39,741 bases of DNA from JACRBK01 sp964427955 (GTDB lineage Bacteria; Chloroflexota; Anaerolineae; Aggregatilineales; Aggregatilineaceae). Below, one piece after another: positions 14,934-22,826 of the stretch (within the stretch, counting starts at the first letter, position 1; each line of letters begins with the position of its first letter). Location: positions 1-39,741 of the forward strand of contig CAYRWY010000011.1 in assembly GCA_964427955.1 (NCBI GenBank), read 5' to 3'. The notes under the pieces are model-generated. The model saw nothing but the letters and a program-made list of their open reading frames with translations. It made no database searches and was not told where the DNA came from. Both the position numbers and the translations under genes were made by a program.

Positions 14934-16070
14934 ATGCGAAAGTGGCTTATCGGATTGTTAATGGTTGGGATGGCGATAGCGTCCACCTGTTCGGTCGCCC
15001 AGGCGGCGAGCGGCGCGGCCCAGGAGTATTACCGGCAGGGCCAGGATGCTTTCTTGCGGCGCGCTCTGGACCAGGCCGTGGATTACTTCACCCAGGCGAT
15101 CACGCTTGATCCGCGCTATATCGACGCCTACAATGCGCGCGGTTACACCTACGTGTCGATGGGATCGTTCGATCAGGCCGTCGCCGACGCCAACGCCGTG
15201 CTCAGCCTGGACTCCCAGAATGCTTACGCCTACGCTATGCGCGCTTTTGCCTACTACGGGTTGGAGAATACCGCGCAGGCGCTGGCGGATGTCGATTACG
15301 CCCTCCAGCTCGATCCCAATCTGGCCCTGGCCTACAACACGCGCGGCGCGCTGAACCTCGATTTCAGCCCGCGCCAGGCGTTGGAAGACTTCGCCCGCGC
15401 CGCCGAGCTTGATCCTCACTTCGTCGGGCCGTTCCTGAACCTGGGCGACTATTACTTCTACCAGGAAGACTACCACCGCGCTATCGACTACTACGGCCAG
15501 GCCATTCAAGCCAACAGCCTGGACTGGCGCGGCTACTATCTGCGCGGCGATGCCTATTCGCACCTGGACGATTACAGCGCGGCCATCGCCGATTACACGA
15601 CCGTGATCGAGCTGCGAGCCAACAGCCCCGACGTCTACAAGGTTTATCTGAACCGTACCATCAGCTACTTGCAAGCCGGGAACATGTCCGCCGCCCAGTC
15701 CGATGCCTGGGAATCGCTGCGCCGCATGTCCGCCCAGCCGTCCGGCCAGCTTCCGCTGGTATCCGGCGTGCCGCTGGATGCCACGCTCAGCCCGCTGACG
15801 GTCTACGCCTTCCCCTTCGACGCCCAGGCGGGGCAGTCGGTGAGCGCGACGCTCGAACGCAAGGCCCGCAAGCTCGTCCCGCTGGCCGTGATCCTCGACC
15901 CGAACGGTAACCCGGTCGCCCTGACGCAAGACCTCGTCGTCGCGGCCTCGGTGGTGAACATCCCCGCCAGCCTGCTGCCCGTCTCCGGGACCTACACCCT
16001 GATCGTCGCCGACGTGAATGCCAACGACGAGACCGGCGGCCCGCTGCGCATCACGCTCTCACTCTACTGA
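14934..16070 (+). CDS. Secreted tetratricopeptide-repeat protein
   Basis: The 378-residue protein begins with a signal peptide (RKW, hydrophobic core, A-Q-A-A). Residues about 28-260 hold roughly six TPR units with the usual spacing, for example 'ALDQAVDYFTQAITLDPRY' and 'DYHRAIDYYGQAIQAN'. The last 110 residues form a beta-rich domain ('YAFPFDAQAGQSVSATLER', 'GTYTLIVADVNAND') like the pre-peptidase C-terminal type. It is therefore probably an extracellular scaffold. GGAGGC lies about 6 nt before the ATG, and a good promoter is at 14821-14850. The partner is unknown. Confidence 0.85.
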   Translation: MRKWLIGLLMVGMAIASTCSVAQAASGAAQEYYRQGQDAFLRRALDQAVDYFTQAITLDPRYIDAYNARGYTYVSMGSFDQAVADANAVLSLDSQNAYAYAMRAFAYYGLENTAQALADVDYALQLDPNLALAYNTRGALNLDFSPRQALEDFARAAELDPHFVGPFLNLGDYYFYQEDYHRAIDYYGQAIQANSLDWRGYYLRGDAYSHLDDYSAAIADYTTVIELRANSPDVYKVYLNRTISYLQAGNMSAAQSDAWESLRRMSAQPSGQLPLVSGVPLDATLSPLTVYAFPFDAQAGQSVSATLERKARKLVPLAVILDPNGNPVALTQDLVVAASVVNIPASLLPVSGTYTLIVADVNANDETGGPLRITLSLY

Positions 16071-16082
16071 TCCCTCCTGAAA

Positions 16083-16141
16083 TTTACCTCACCCCTGACC
16101 CCCTCGCCACCCGGTGGCGAGGGGTCAGGGGGTGAGGTAAA
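16083..16141. repeat. Long palindrome with TTTACCTCACCCC ends
   Basis: The two arms, each about 29 nt, are complementary apart from a one-base shift within the C runs, so nearly all of the element could form a cruciform or RNA hairpin. It begins 12 nt after the TPR stop codon, has no U-tract, and shares its ends with 21436-21532. Confidence 0.8.
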
Positions 16142-16189
16142 AGCCAGCGACACTCGCCTGCAACGGCTTCCTCAAAATTCGGGATGACC

Positions 16190-16263
16190 CTCGTTTTTCT
16201 CTCTTTCTCCAAATCCCTCTCTGCGTTCTCTGCGCGCTCTGCGTTGAAATGTTCTTCTTCTTT
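16190..16263. repeat. CTCTGCG-type 9-nt periodic repeat, copy 2
   Basis: CTCTGCGTT, CTCTGCGCG and CTCTGCGTT follow each other at 9-nt spacing, with TTGAAA and a TTC-rich tail after them and a pyrimidine-rich stretch before them, as in the copy near 183-240. Confidence 0.65.
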
Positions 16264-16308
16264 CCGGCGAACCCTGTGAAGTATCGTTTGGCGGGCGAAG
16301 TGGTGGCA

Positions 16309-16345
16309 CACTATCATAGTGAGCCGTCCGGCCCTTGCGTATACT
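16309..16345 (+). promoter_or_regulatory. Possible promoter and operator of iorAB
   Basis: CACTATCATAGTG (16309-16321) is a 5-bp inverted repeat around TCA. A -10-like TATACT lies at 16340-16345. A -35 at 17-bp spacing would overlap the palindrome but is a poor match, which fits a regulated promoter. This is a weak call. Confidence 0.35.
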
Positions 16346-16387
16346 TTTTATGCCGAAAAATTGTTTTGAGAGACGAAAGGTTGCGGT

Positions 16388-17971
16388 ATGCCCACATTTG
16401 TTCCGCTCGGGAACGAAGCCCTCGCCCAGGGGGCGCTCGACGCGGGCCTGTCCGGCGTCTACGCCTATCCGGGTACTCCCTCCACCGAGATCACCGAATA
16501 CCTCCAGCGATCCTCCGAGGCTGCCGAACGGGGCGTGCATCGCGCCTGGTCGGCCAACGAGAAGACGGCGATGGAAGCCGCGCTCGGCATGTCCTACGCC
16601 GGGAAACGCGCCATCGTCTGTATGAAGCACGTCGGCCTGAACGTCGCCGCCGATCCTTTCATGAACTCGGCGGTCACCGGCGTCAACGGCGGGCTGATCT
16701 ACATCATCGCCGACGATCCGTCGATGCACTCCTCGCAGAACGAGCAGGACTCGCGCGTCTACGGGCGTTTTGCGCTGATCCCGATCCTGGAACCGTCCAA
16801 CCAGCAGGAAGCCTACGATGCCATGTTCTACGGCTTCGACCTGTCCGAAAAATACGCGATCCCCGTGATGCTGCGCACCACGACGCGCCTGTCGCATTCC
16901 CGCGCGGGCGTGGATCGGCGCGATCCCCGGCCCGAAAACCCGCTGCGGCTCCCGTCCAACCCGCGCCAGTTCGTGCTGCTGCCCGCCATCGCGCGCCAGG
17001 GCTACGCCCGTCTGCTGGACAAGCAGCCCGCTTTCGAAGCAGAGTCCGAAAAATCGCCCTTCAATCGCTACGAGGACGGGCCGGACAAGCGCATTGGCTT
17101 TCTGGCGTGCGGCATCGCCTATAACTACCTGATGGAGAATTTCCCGGACGGTTGCCCGCATCCGGTCTTGAAGATCGGCCAGTACCCGCTGCCCGCCGAA
17201 TTGGTGGCGCGGCTGGTGGGCGAATGCGACTCGGTCCTGGTGCTCGAAGAGGGGATGCCGGTCATCGAAGAACCGCTGCGCGGCTATCCGATCAGCGCCC
17301 CGGCCATTCATGGGCGGCTGGATGGCACGCTCCCCCGTACCGGCGAATTGAACCCGACCATCGTCGCCCGCGCGCTGGGCCGCGCGCTGGCGGGACCGGC
17401 CTTCGCGGCGCCGGAGATCGTCGCCAACCGCCCGCCGCAGTTGTGTCAGGGCTGCCCGCACGGCGATACCTTCACCGCCATCAACGCCGCACTGGACGAA
17501 TACACGCGGGGCCGGGTCTTTTCGGACATCGGCTGCTACACGCTGGCCGCGCTGCCGCCCTACGAGTCGATCTATTCCTGTGTGGACATGGGCGCATCGG
17601 TGACGATGGCGAAGGGCGCGGCGGATGCCGGGCTGGTGCCCGCCGTAGCCGTGATCGGCGATTCGACCTTCAGCCACTCCGGCATGACCGGCCTGCTGGA
17701 CGCCGTGAACGAGAATTCGAACGTGAAAGTGGTGATCGTCGATAACCTCACCACCGCCATGACCGGCGGTCAGAACTCGCCCGGCACTGGCCACCTGGAG
17801 CAGATCGCTATCGGGCTGGGCGTTCCGGCGGAGCACGTGCGCGTGATCACGCCCCTGCCGCGCCAGCATGAGCAGAACGTCGCGATCATCAAAGAGGAAC
17901 TCGACTATCCCGGCGTGTCGGTGATCATTTCGCGCCGCGAGTGTATCGAAACCCTGAAGCGGAAGAAATAA
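16388..17971 (+). CDS. iorA: Indolepyruvate ferredoxin oxidoreductase alpha subunit lacking the ferredoxin domain
   Basis: This 527-residue subunit joins IorB to convert aryl pyruvates, made from aromatic amino acids, to aryl-acetyl-CoA with reduction of ferredoxin. The N-terminal pyrimidine-binding domain has 'PLGNEALAQGALDAG' and 'YPGTPSTEI'; the middle has 'LCQGCPHGDTF'; the thiamine diphosphate domain has 'GDSTFSHSG' and 'DNLTTAMTGGQ'. Typical IorA proteins are about 600-650 residues and end in an eight-Cys ferredoxin domain. Here the chain stops at 'SRRECIETLKRKK', before that domain. The end is a clean stop, 12 nt before iorB, and no Cys-rich remnant follows, so this looks natural rather than frameshifted. 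Confidence 0.85.
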   Translation: MPTFVPLGNEALAQGALDAGLSGVYAYPGTPSTEITEYLQRSSEAAERGVHRAWSANEKTAMEAALGMSYAGKRAIVCMKHVGLNVAADPFMNSAVTGVNGGLIYIIADDPSMHSSQNEQDSRVYGRFALIPILEPSNQQEAYDAMFYGFDLSEKYAIPVMLRTTTRLSHSRAGVDRRDPRPENPLRLPSNPRQFVLLPAIARQGYARLLDKQPAFEAESEKSPFNRYEDGPDKRIGFLACGIAYNYLMENFPDGCPHPVLKIGQYPLPAELVARLVGECDSVLVLEEGMPVIEEPLRGYPISAPAIHGRLDGTLPRTGELNPTIVARALGRALAGPAFAAPEIVANRPPQLCQGCPHGDTFTAINAALDEYTRGRVFSDIGCYTLAALPPYESIYSCVDMGASVTMAKGAADAGLVPAVAVIGDSTFSHSGMTGLLDAVNENSNVKVVIVDNLTTAMTGGQNSPGTGHLEQIAIGLGVPAEHVRVITPLPRQHEQNVAIIKEELDYPGVSVIISRRECIETLKRKK

Positions 17972-17983
17972 GGAGCGGCTGCC

Positions 17984-18553
17984 ATGAAATACGATGTGAT
18001 CCTGGCCGGGGTAGGGGGACAGGGCGTGCTCTCGATTGCGACGGTGTTGGGCGTCGCTGCCGTCGATGGCGGGCTGTTCCTGAAACAGTCTGAGGTGCAC
18101 GGCATGTCGCAGCGCGGAGGGGCTGTCCAGAGTCATCTGCGCCTCGCGGATCGCCCCATCCATTCCGATCTCGTGCCGGATGGCGCGGCGGATATGATCC
18201 TCTCGATGGAGCCGATGGAGGCGCTGCGCTACGTCGCGTCCCTGTCGCGCGACGGCGTGATCGTGACCGACCGCACGCCCGTGCTCAACATCCCGAATTA
18301 TCCCGATCTGGACGCCGTGATCGCGGCGCTGAACGTGTTCCCGCGCGCGTGTCTGGTGGACGCCGAAGGCATCGCCAAAGAGCTGCGCGCCGTCCGTTCG
18401 TCGAATATGGTGCTGCTTGGCGCGGCCTCGACCTTCATGCCGCTCACGGCGGAGGCGCTCGAAGCTGCCATCCGCTCCATTTTCGCGCGCAAAGGCGATA
18501 AGGTCGTCGAGCAGAATATCGACGCCTTCCGGCAGGGTCGCGCGGCGGTATAA
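17984..18553 (+). CDS. iorB: Indolepyruvate ferredoxin oxidoreductase beta subunit
   Basis: The 189-residue protein is the gamma-type (CoA/pyruvate oxidoreductase) subunit. It opens with 'DVILAGVGGQGVLSIATVL', the conserved nucleotide-fold motif, then 'KQSEVHGMSQRGGAVQSHLR', which is characteristic of IorB. AAGGAG lies 8 nt before the ATG. It follows iorA by 12 nt and is surely co-transcribed. Its length is that of the usual IorB. Confidence 0.93.
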   Translation: MKYDVILAGVGGQGVLSIATVLGVAAVDGGLFLKQSEVHGMSQRGGAVQSHLRLADRPIHSDLVPDGAADMILSMEPMEALRYVASLSRDGVIVTDRTPVLNIPNYPDLDAVIAALNVFPRACLVDAEGIAKELRAVRSSNMVLLGAASTFMPLTAEALEAAIRSIFARKGDKVVEQNIDAFRQGRAAV

Positions 18554-18589
18554 TTGCGCGTGTGCATCGCTTAGACGACGAGGTGCCCT

Positions 18590-19600
18590 ATGCCCACTGA
18601 CCTTGAAACCCTGTTGGCGCAGTTGAAACAGGCGGCTTACGTCGTTCGGCCCGACAGAGAAAAGATCGCTCCTGATATTCTGGATGGTATCCGTGCTTTC
18701 GGTGCGGACGCGGTCGAGCCGTTAGTCGCCATGCTGACCGAGACCATGACGACCAACTGGGAGAAAATTGTCGCTGACAACGAGGCTGGGATAGTTCCAG
18801 ACAAGGATGAACCCTGGGACTTTTCGGATGTGTATATTGTCGATCTTCTATCTCAGCTCCCTATCTCTGCCGAGGCGGTACACACCCTGCTGCATCTGGC
18901 TACCCAGTATGAAGATGATGAGTGGTTCTCAGAAGAGATCGGCAGGGAGTTGTGGCAGGCGGGCGAGGTCGTGATCGATCCCTGCCTGACGTGCCTGAGA
19001 GATCGGTCGATTGCTGAATACCCACGCAACGTAGCGGCGGGGATACTCGAAAACCTGGCGAAAGGACGTCCCGAACTACGTGATCGGATTGCCGATGGGT
19101 TGGTCGAGGTGATGTCGTCGGTCACGCGCGAGGATGAAACCTGGGCCGAGTGGTCCAATAACGCGTTCATGTTGGGCGCGTTAGGACCGACCCGCGCGGA
19201 ACGCTATATCCCGTTTGTCCGGCAGATGTTTGCGCAGGATCGCGTCGATGTCATGGTCACCGGCATGGACTGGGTGTTGGACGAAATCCAGGGCATCGAC
19301 CCGATGATCCGTCATAAAGACAAGTTCGATCAGCCGCTGGATGAAGGCGAGCTTATAGACAGACTGAGCAGAGCGGCAGCGTTCTTCGAGGCTGCGAACA
19401 ACCGCACCAGCCCTGGCGAATATCCTGATCCGGTCGTCCCTCCTCCTCCCCCGCCGCCCATGCTCTCAGTCGGTGGCTGGCACACCGTGACAGCGCCCAA
19501 GCGTCCGGGCCGTAACGATCCGTGTTGGTGCGGCAGCGGCAAGAAGTACAAAAAATGCCATCTGCGTGAGGATGAAGAAAAGGATCGCCTGGGCAAATAG
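18590..19600 (+). CDS. HEAT-like protein with C-terminal SEC-C metal-binding motif
   Basis: The 336-residue protein is mainly helical and acidic in its first 260 residues, with HEAT-like pairs such as 'DAVEPLVAMLTE' and 'AEAVHTLLHLATQYEDDEW'. A Pro-rich linker (PPPPPPP near 285) leads to 'PGRNDPCWCGSGKKYKKCHL', a SEC-C zinc-binding motif with Cys312, Cys314, Cys323 and His324. SEC-C motifs occur in SecA and in many proteins of poorly known role. GAGGTG lies before the ATG, and the 36-nt gap after iorB would permit read-through from that operon. No function can be assigned. Confidence 0.85.
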   Translation: MPTDLETLLAQLKQAAYVVRPDREKIAPDILDGIRAFGADAVEPLVAMLTETMTTNWEKIVADNEAGIVPDKDEPWDFSDVYIVDLLSQLPISAEAVHTLLHLATQYEDDEWFSEEIGRELWQAGEVVIDPCLTCLRDRSIAEYPRNVAAGILENLAKGRPELRDRIADGLVEVMSSVTREDETWAEWSNNAFMLGALGPTRAERYIPFVRQMFAQDRVDVMVTGMDWVLDEIQGIDPMIRHKDKFDQPLDEGELIDRLSRAAAFFEAANNRTSPGEYPDPVVPPPPPPPMLSVGGWHTVTAPKRPGRNDPCWCGSGKKYKKCHLREDEEKDRLGK

Positions 19601-19731
19601 CCCTCCACCGGCGTTTCCGCTGCGCTGCACCTTTTCGCCGCGCGGCCATGTGTTACCCACCAATGGGCCTCACCTCTCCACCCTTCGAGCGGCTTCACCT
19701 CGCCTGCTCTGCGGGAGAGGTGAAAAGCTTG

Positions 19732-19761
19732 CTCCCCTCTCCAGCTTGCCTGGGGAGGGGC
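19732..19761. repeat. 30-bp core shared with the MITE-like element
   Basis: This block is identical over 30 bp to 1445-1474 and forms an imperfect hairpin (11-bp arms, one mismatch). The TACTGATC ends are not present here, so the core can move or survive without them. Confidence 0.7.
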
Positions 19762-19780
19762 CAGGGGTGAGGGCAGCCGC

Positions 19781-21010
19781 TTAGCTTTGCTGCGGCTGGG
19801 CCTGGCTGTACACGAAAATTCCGACCGCGCTCAGCGCCAGGATCGCCCCGAACAGGAATGGCGCGCTGGCCCCGAAGCCATCCCAGCCGAGCGCGCCCTG
19901 CCACAGCACGCCCGCGATCACGCTGGCGGGCAGCGCCATGATCCCCACGGCGGCGTTGTACACCCCGTACGCCGTCCCGCGCCGCTCGGCAGGCACCAGG
20001 TCGGCGACCAGGGCTTTGGCCGCGCCTTCGGTGGCGGCATAATACACCCCGTAGAATGTATACAGCACCCACATCTGCCACGCCTCGGCGGCCAACCCGA
20101 AGCCCAGGTACAGCACGCCGTAGACCGTCCACCCGCCGAGGATCAGCCGCCGCCGCCCGATCCGGTCGGACAGCGCGCCCGCCGGGCCGGACAGGATCGC
20201 GTACACCAGATTGAAGGTCAGCAGCATTCCGAGAATTCCCGCCACGCTCAGCCCGCGGTCCTGCGCGCGCAGGATGACGAACGCGTCCGCCGAGTTGCCC
20301 AGCGTGAAGACCACCACCGCCAGCAGGAACCAGCGGAAGCGCCGGTCGAAGCCCTTCAACGTGAACTGCGGGGCCGCGCGCTTCTGGTTGATCGGCACGT
20401 CGTGCGCGCCTGCCGCGAGCGCAATCACCGCCAGCGCCGCCGGGACGATGCTGATCAGCACCAGCGTGCGGAAAGTCGAGCGTTCCAGGTGGACGTCGCC
20501 GCTCTGGGTGGCGAGCACCACCAGCAGCGCGATCAGGATGCCCAGCGCCGCCCCTGCCGTATCGCCGGCCCGGTGCAGCCCGAACGCCGCGCCGCGCCGT
20601 TTTTCGTCGATGGTATCGGCGATCAGGGCGTCGCGCGGGGCCGTGCGGATACCCTTGCCGACCCGGTCGCTAAAGCGCACCGCCAGCACGCCCCACCACG
20701 ACGAGACGACGTACAGAAATGGCTTGGCCAGCATCGATAACCCGTAGCCAATCACCGTCAGCCATTTGCGCTCGCCGAGTTTATCCGACAGCCAGCCGGA
20801 AAAAATCTTCAGCAGGCTGGATGTAGTCTCGGCCACGCCTTCGATGATGCCGATGATGTTGGTTTTGACGCCCAGCACATTGTTGAGAAACAGCGGCAGC
20901 AGATTGAAGATCATCTCGCTGGAGATGTCGGTCAAGAAGCTGGTGAGGGTGACGATCCAGACATTGCGCGGCAGATTCCGCCAGGTAGACGTCTTGTCTT
21001 GGTGGGCCAT
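19781..21010 (-). CDS. MFS transporter
   Basis: The 409-residue protein has the size and hydrophobic pattern of a 12-helix major facilitator. Loop motifs include 'SGWLSDKLGERKWLTV' after helix 2, 'GKGIRTAPRDALIADT' in the central part of the N-half, and 'GALSDRIGRRRLILGG' as the equivalent in the second half. Its ATG overlaps the padR stop by one base (TGATG), so the two are translationally coupled and the exporter is probably controlled by that PadR regulator. The substrate is unknown; drug or metabolite efflux is the usual role for such pairs. Confidence 0.92.
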   Translation of the reverse strand: MAHQDKTSTWRNLPRNVWIVTLTSFLTDISSEMIFNLLPLFLNNVLGVKTNIIGIIEGVAETTSSLLKIFSGWLSDKLGERKWLTVIGYGLSMLAKPFLYVVSSWWGVLAVRFSDRVGKGIRTAPRDALIADTIDEKRRGAAFGLHRAGDTAGAALGILIALLVVLATQSGDVHLERSTFRTLVLISIVPAALAVIALAAGAHDVPINQKRAAPQFTLKGFDRRFRWFLLAVVVFTLGNSADAFVILRAQDRGLSVAGILGMLLTFNLVYAILSGPAGALSDRIGRRRLILGGWTVYGVLYLGFGLAAEAWQMWVLYTFYGVYYAATEGAAKALVADLVPAERRGTAYGVYNAAVGIMALPASVIAGVLWQGALGWDGFGASAPFLFGAILALSAVGIFVYSQAQPQQS

Positions 21011-21327
21011 CAGGACTGCTTTCCTTCTTCGGTTGAAATTTCGTGGGCCAGTTCCAGAGCTTTGGCGCGCGCCTGGTCGAGGGCATCCTGGCCTGTGGCC
21101 GTGAGGGTGTAGTACTTCCGCACTTTGCCTTCGACGACTTCCGACGTGCTGGCCAGATACCCGGCCTGTTCCAGGCCGCGCAGGGTAGGGTAGAGCGTGC
21201 CGGGGCCGATGGCGTAACCATGCCGGGCCAGTTCGTCCATCAGCCACAGCCCATAGACCGGCTGCTGCCCGGCGTGATACAGGATGTGGAGCTTCACAAA
21301 TCCCAAAAACAAGTCGTGCAGCAGCAT
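21010..21327 (-). CDS. PadR-family transcriptional regulator
   Basis: The 105-residue protein is a short PadR: a winged helix with 'VYGLWLMDELARHGYAIGPGTLYPTLRGLEQAGYL' (shown in two overlapping motifs, YAIGPGTLYPTL and LRGLEQAGYL) and a wing 'VRKYYTLTATGQDAL', followed by a short dimerisation helix. It is the first gene of the operon with the MFS transporter. The promoter lies 32 nt upstream, and repeats of AAGCGATA around its -10 box are likely operator sites, so autoregulation is probable. The ribosome-binding site is weak. Confidence 0.93.
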   Translation of the reverse strand: MLLHDLFLGFVKLHILYHAGQQPVYGLWLMDELARHGYAIGPGTLYPTLRGLEQAGYLASTSEVVEGKVRKYYTLTATGQDALDQARAKALELAHEISTEEGKQS

Positions 21328-21351
21328 CTTCTATCAGACTCCGTTATCGAG

Positions 21352-21386
21352 AAGCGATATTGTAAAGCGATAATGGCTATTGTCAA
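21352..21386 (-). promoter_or_regulatory. padR-MFS promoter with candidate operator repeats
   Basis: On the minus strand -35 TTGACA (21386-21381) and -10 TACAAT (21364-21359) are 16 bp apart. On the plus strand AAGCGATA occurs at 21352-21359 and 21365-21372, 13 bp apart, flanking the -10 box, and TTATCG at 21344-21349 adds an inverted half-site. Confidence 0.7.
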
Positions 21387-21421
21387 AAAAGTCTCCTTCT
21401 CCCCTCACGGGAAAAGGAGAC
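21385..21421 (-). terminator. Strong intrinsic terminator for the L,D-transpeptidase transcript
   Basis: On the minus strand a 13-bp stem (21421-21409 with 21403-21391) with one G-U wobble and a 5-nt loop is followed by six U. The last U bases overlap the first bases of the padR -35 box, so the two units abut exactly. Confidence 0.85.
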
Positions 21422-21435
21422 TGAACGGAGCAACC

Positions 21436-21532
21436 TTACCTCACCCCTAAATCCCCTCTCCAAGTCTGGAGAGGGGATTTGCCCGTGCTCCCCCTCTCCG
21501 CCCTCGGAGAGGGGGTCGGGGGGGTGAGGTAA
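21436..21532. repeat. Complete 97-bp palindromic element with two hairpins
   Basis: Ends TTACCTCACCCC (21436-21447) and GGGGTGAGGTAA (21521-21532) are perfect inverted repeats. Inside are two perfect hairpins: 13-bp arms at 21450-21479 (loop AGTC) and 11-bp arms at 21490-21515 (loop CCCT). It ends one base from the stop codon of the L,D-transpeptidase gene. Confidence 0.85.
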
Positions 21533-21533
21533 A

Positions 21534-22679
21534 CTACGCCTGCACGTGCACCGGCGTCCCCATCGGCGCCCAGGTGTAGAACCAGGCCGCTTCTTCGGTC
21601 GGCAGGTTGACACAGCCATGACTCATCGGGTGGCCGAAATTGCTGTGCCAGTAGGTGCCATGCAGCGAATAGCCCTGGTAAAAATACATCACCCACGGCA
21701 CGCCTGGCAGGTAATAGCCCGGCCCGGTCATCAACTGCGAGTCGTATTTCAGATAGATGCTGAAGTCGCCAACCACGGTGGGCGCGTACCATTCGCCCGT
21801 CGAGACCAACACGTTGCGGACGAGTTGGCCGTTTTCGTAGGCGTACACCCGCTGATCGCTGAGGTCCACCACGATCTGCTTGCCGCTGACGATGGTCGGC
21901 ACGGGCACCGATGGCGCGTCCCAGGTCTGGGGCGCGATGTAGGCGCTGGCGCTGCTGTCCGTCGCCGGGATGACCAGCACCTGCCCGGCGAAAATCGTGT
22001 TCGGATCGGTGATGTTGTTCGCGCTCGCGATGGTCGGCCAACTGATCCCGTACTGGCTGGCGATCCTGGCCAGGTGTTCGCCGGGCTGGACGGTGTGCGT
22101 GCGCGTCCCGCTCGTGTCGGTGGTCACTGCCGGAGCTGTCTCGGCCACGGGCGGCGCGACGGCGGCGGTCGCGGGCGAGCTGGCGCCGGGGATCATGATC
22201 TGCTGCCCGCTGTAAATGGTGTTGGGATTGGCCAGCCCGTTCGCCGTGGAAATGTCGGTCCACGCCAGGCCGTACAGCCGCGCAATGCTGGCCAGTGTTT
22301 CGCCGGGCTGGACCGTGTGATACACCGGGGCGGCGGCTACGGCTACCGGGGCCGTCTCGACGGCTGCCGGAGCCGGTTCGGGCTGCGGGTAGGTGGTCGT
22401 ATCGGTCGTCGGGGTGGTCGCTGCCGGGGCACTGCCATCCGGGATGACCAGTACCTGGCCGACGTAGATCGTCGCCGGGTCGGTGATGCCGTTGACCGCC
22501 GCCAGGTATTCCGCCGTGAAGCCATAGCGCAGCGCGATGCGGAACAGGTTTTCCCCGGCCTGGACGGTATGCGTCGTGCCCCCCTGCGCCGACGAAGTTG
22601 AAACCGGCACCGCCACCAGCAGCAGCGCCAGGATAATCACTAACCGTGCGAGCATTCGAGCTTGTCTTCCCCACACCAT
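21534..22679 (-). CDS. LysM-containing L,D-transpeptidase
   Basis: The 381-residue protein has a signal peptide ending near S-S-A-Q, three LysM domains (about 37-80, 121-164, 195-238; each 'HTVQ.GE.L..IA..YG' to 'GQ.L.IP') joined by Ala/Pro/Thr linkers, and a YkuD catalytic domain (267-380) with HPMSHGCVNL, catalytic Cys356 and His354. LysM domains bind peptidoglycan and YkuD forms 3-3 cross-links or attaches proteins to it, so this acts in the wall. AGGAG lies 8 nt before the ATG. It implies a peptidoglycan layer in this organism, which matters for the sortase product at 28408. Confidence 0.95.
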   Translation of the reverse strand: MVWGRQARMLARLVIILALLLVAVPVSTSSAQGGTTHTVQAGENLFRIALRYGFTAEYLAAVNGITDPATIYVGQVLVIPDGSAPAATTPTTDTTTYPQPEPAPAAVETAPVAVAAAPVYHTVQPGETLASIARLYGLAWTDISTANGLANPNTIYSGQQIMIPGASSPATAAVAPPVAETAPAVTTDTSGTRTHTVQPGEHLARIASQYGISWPTIASANNITDPNTIFAGQVLVIPATDSSASAYIAPQTWDAPSVPVPTIVSGKQIVVDLSDQRVYAYENGQLVRNVLVSTGEWYAPTVVGDFSIYLKYDSQLMTGPGYYLPGVPWVMYFYQGYSLHGTYWHSNFGHPMSHGCVNLPTEEAAWFYTWAPMGTPVHVQA

Positions 22680-22826
22680 AGTTTTTTCTCCTAAAAGGCT
22701 GCGATGAGTTAGCTTATTGTTGATTATGCAGACAGTTTACCAAAGAATTGCGGCTGCACGCAATCGCGTTGTTCGGCGATTGTCCACCGATTCGCCGCGT
22801 GCCTGTCAACTGACTTCGTGTAGTCA

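Larger units (their letters stand above)
16071..16387. other. Intergenic region of repeats upstream of iorA
   Basis: This 317-bp gap holds the long palindrome at 16083-16141, the CTCTGCG repeat at 16190-16263 and the putative iorA control region at 16309-16345. I see no gene in it. Confidence 0.6.

Noticed and set aside
16172..18163. 663-codon minus-strand frame opposite iorAB
   Set aside because: It covers conserved iorA and iorB codons and part of the repeat region, and its translation shows no domain.
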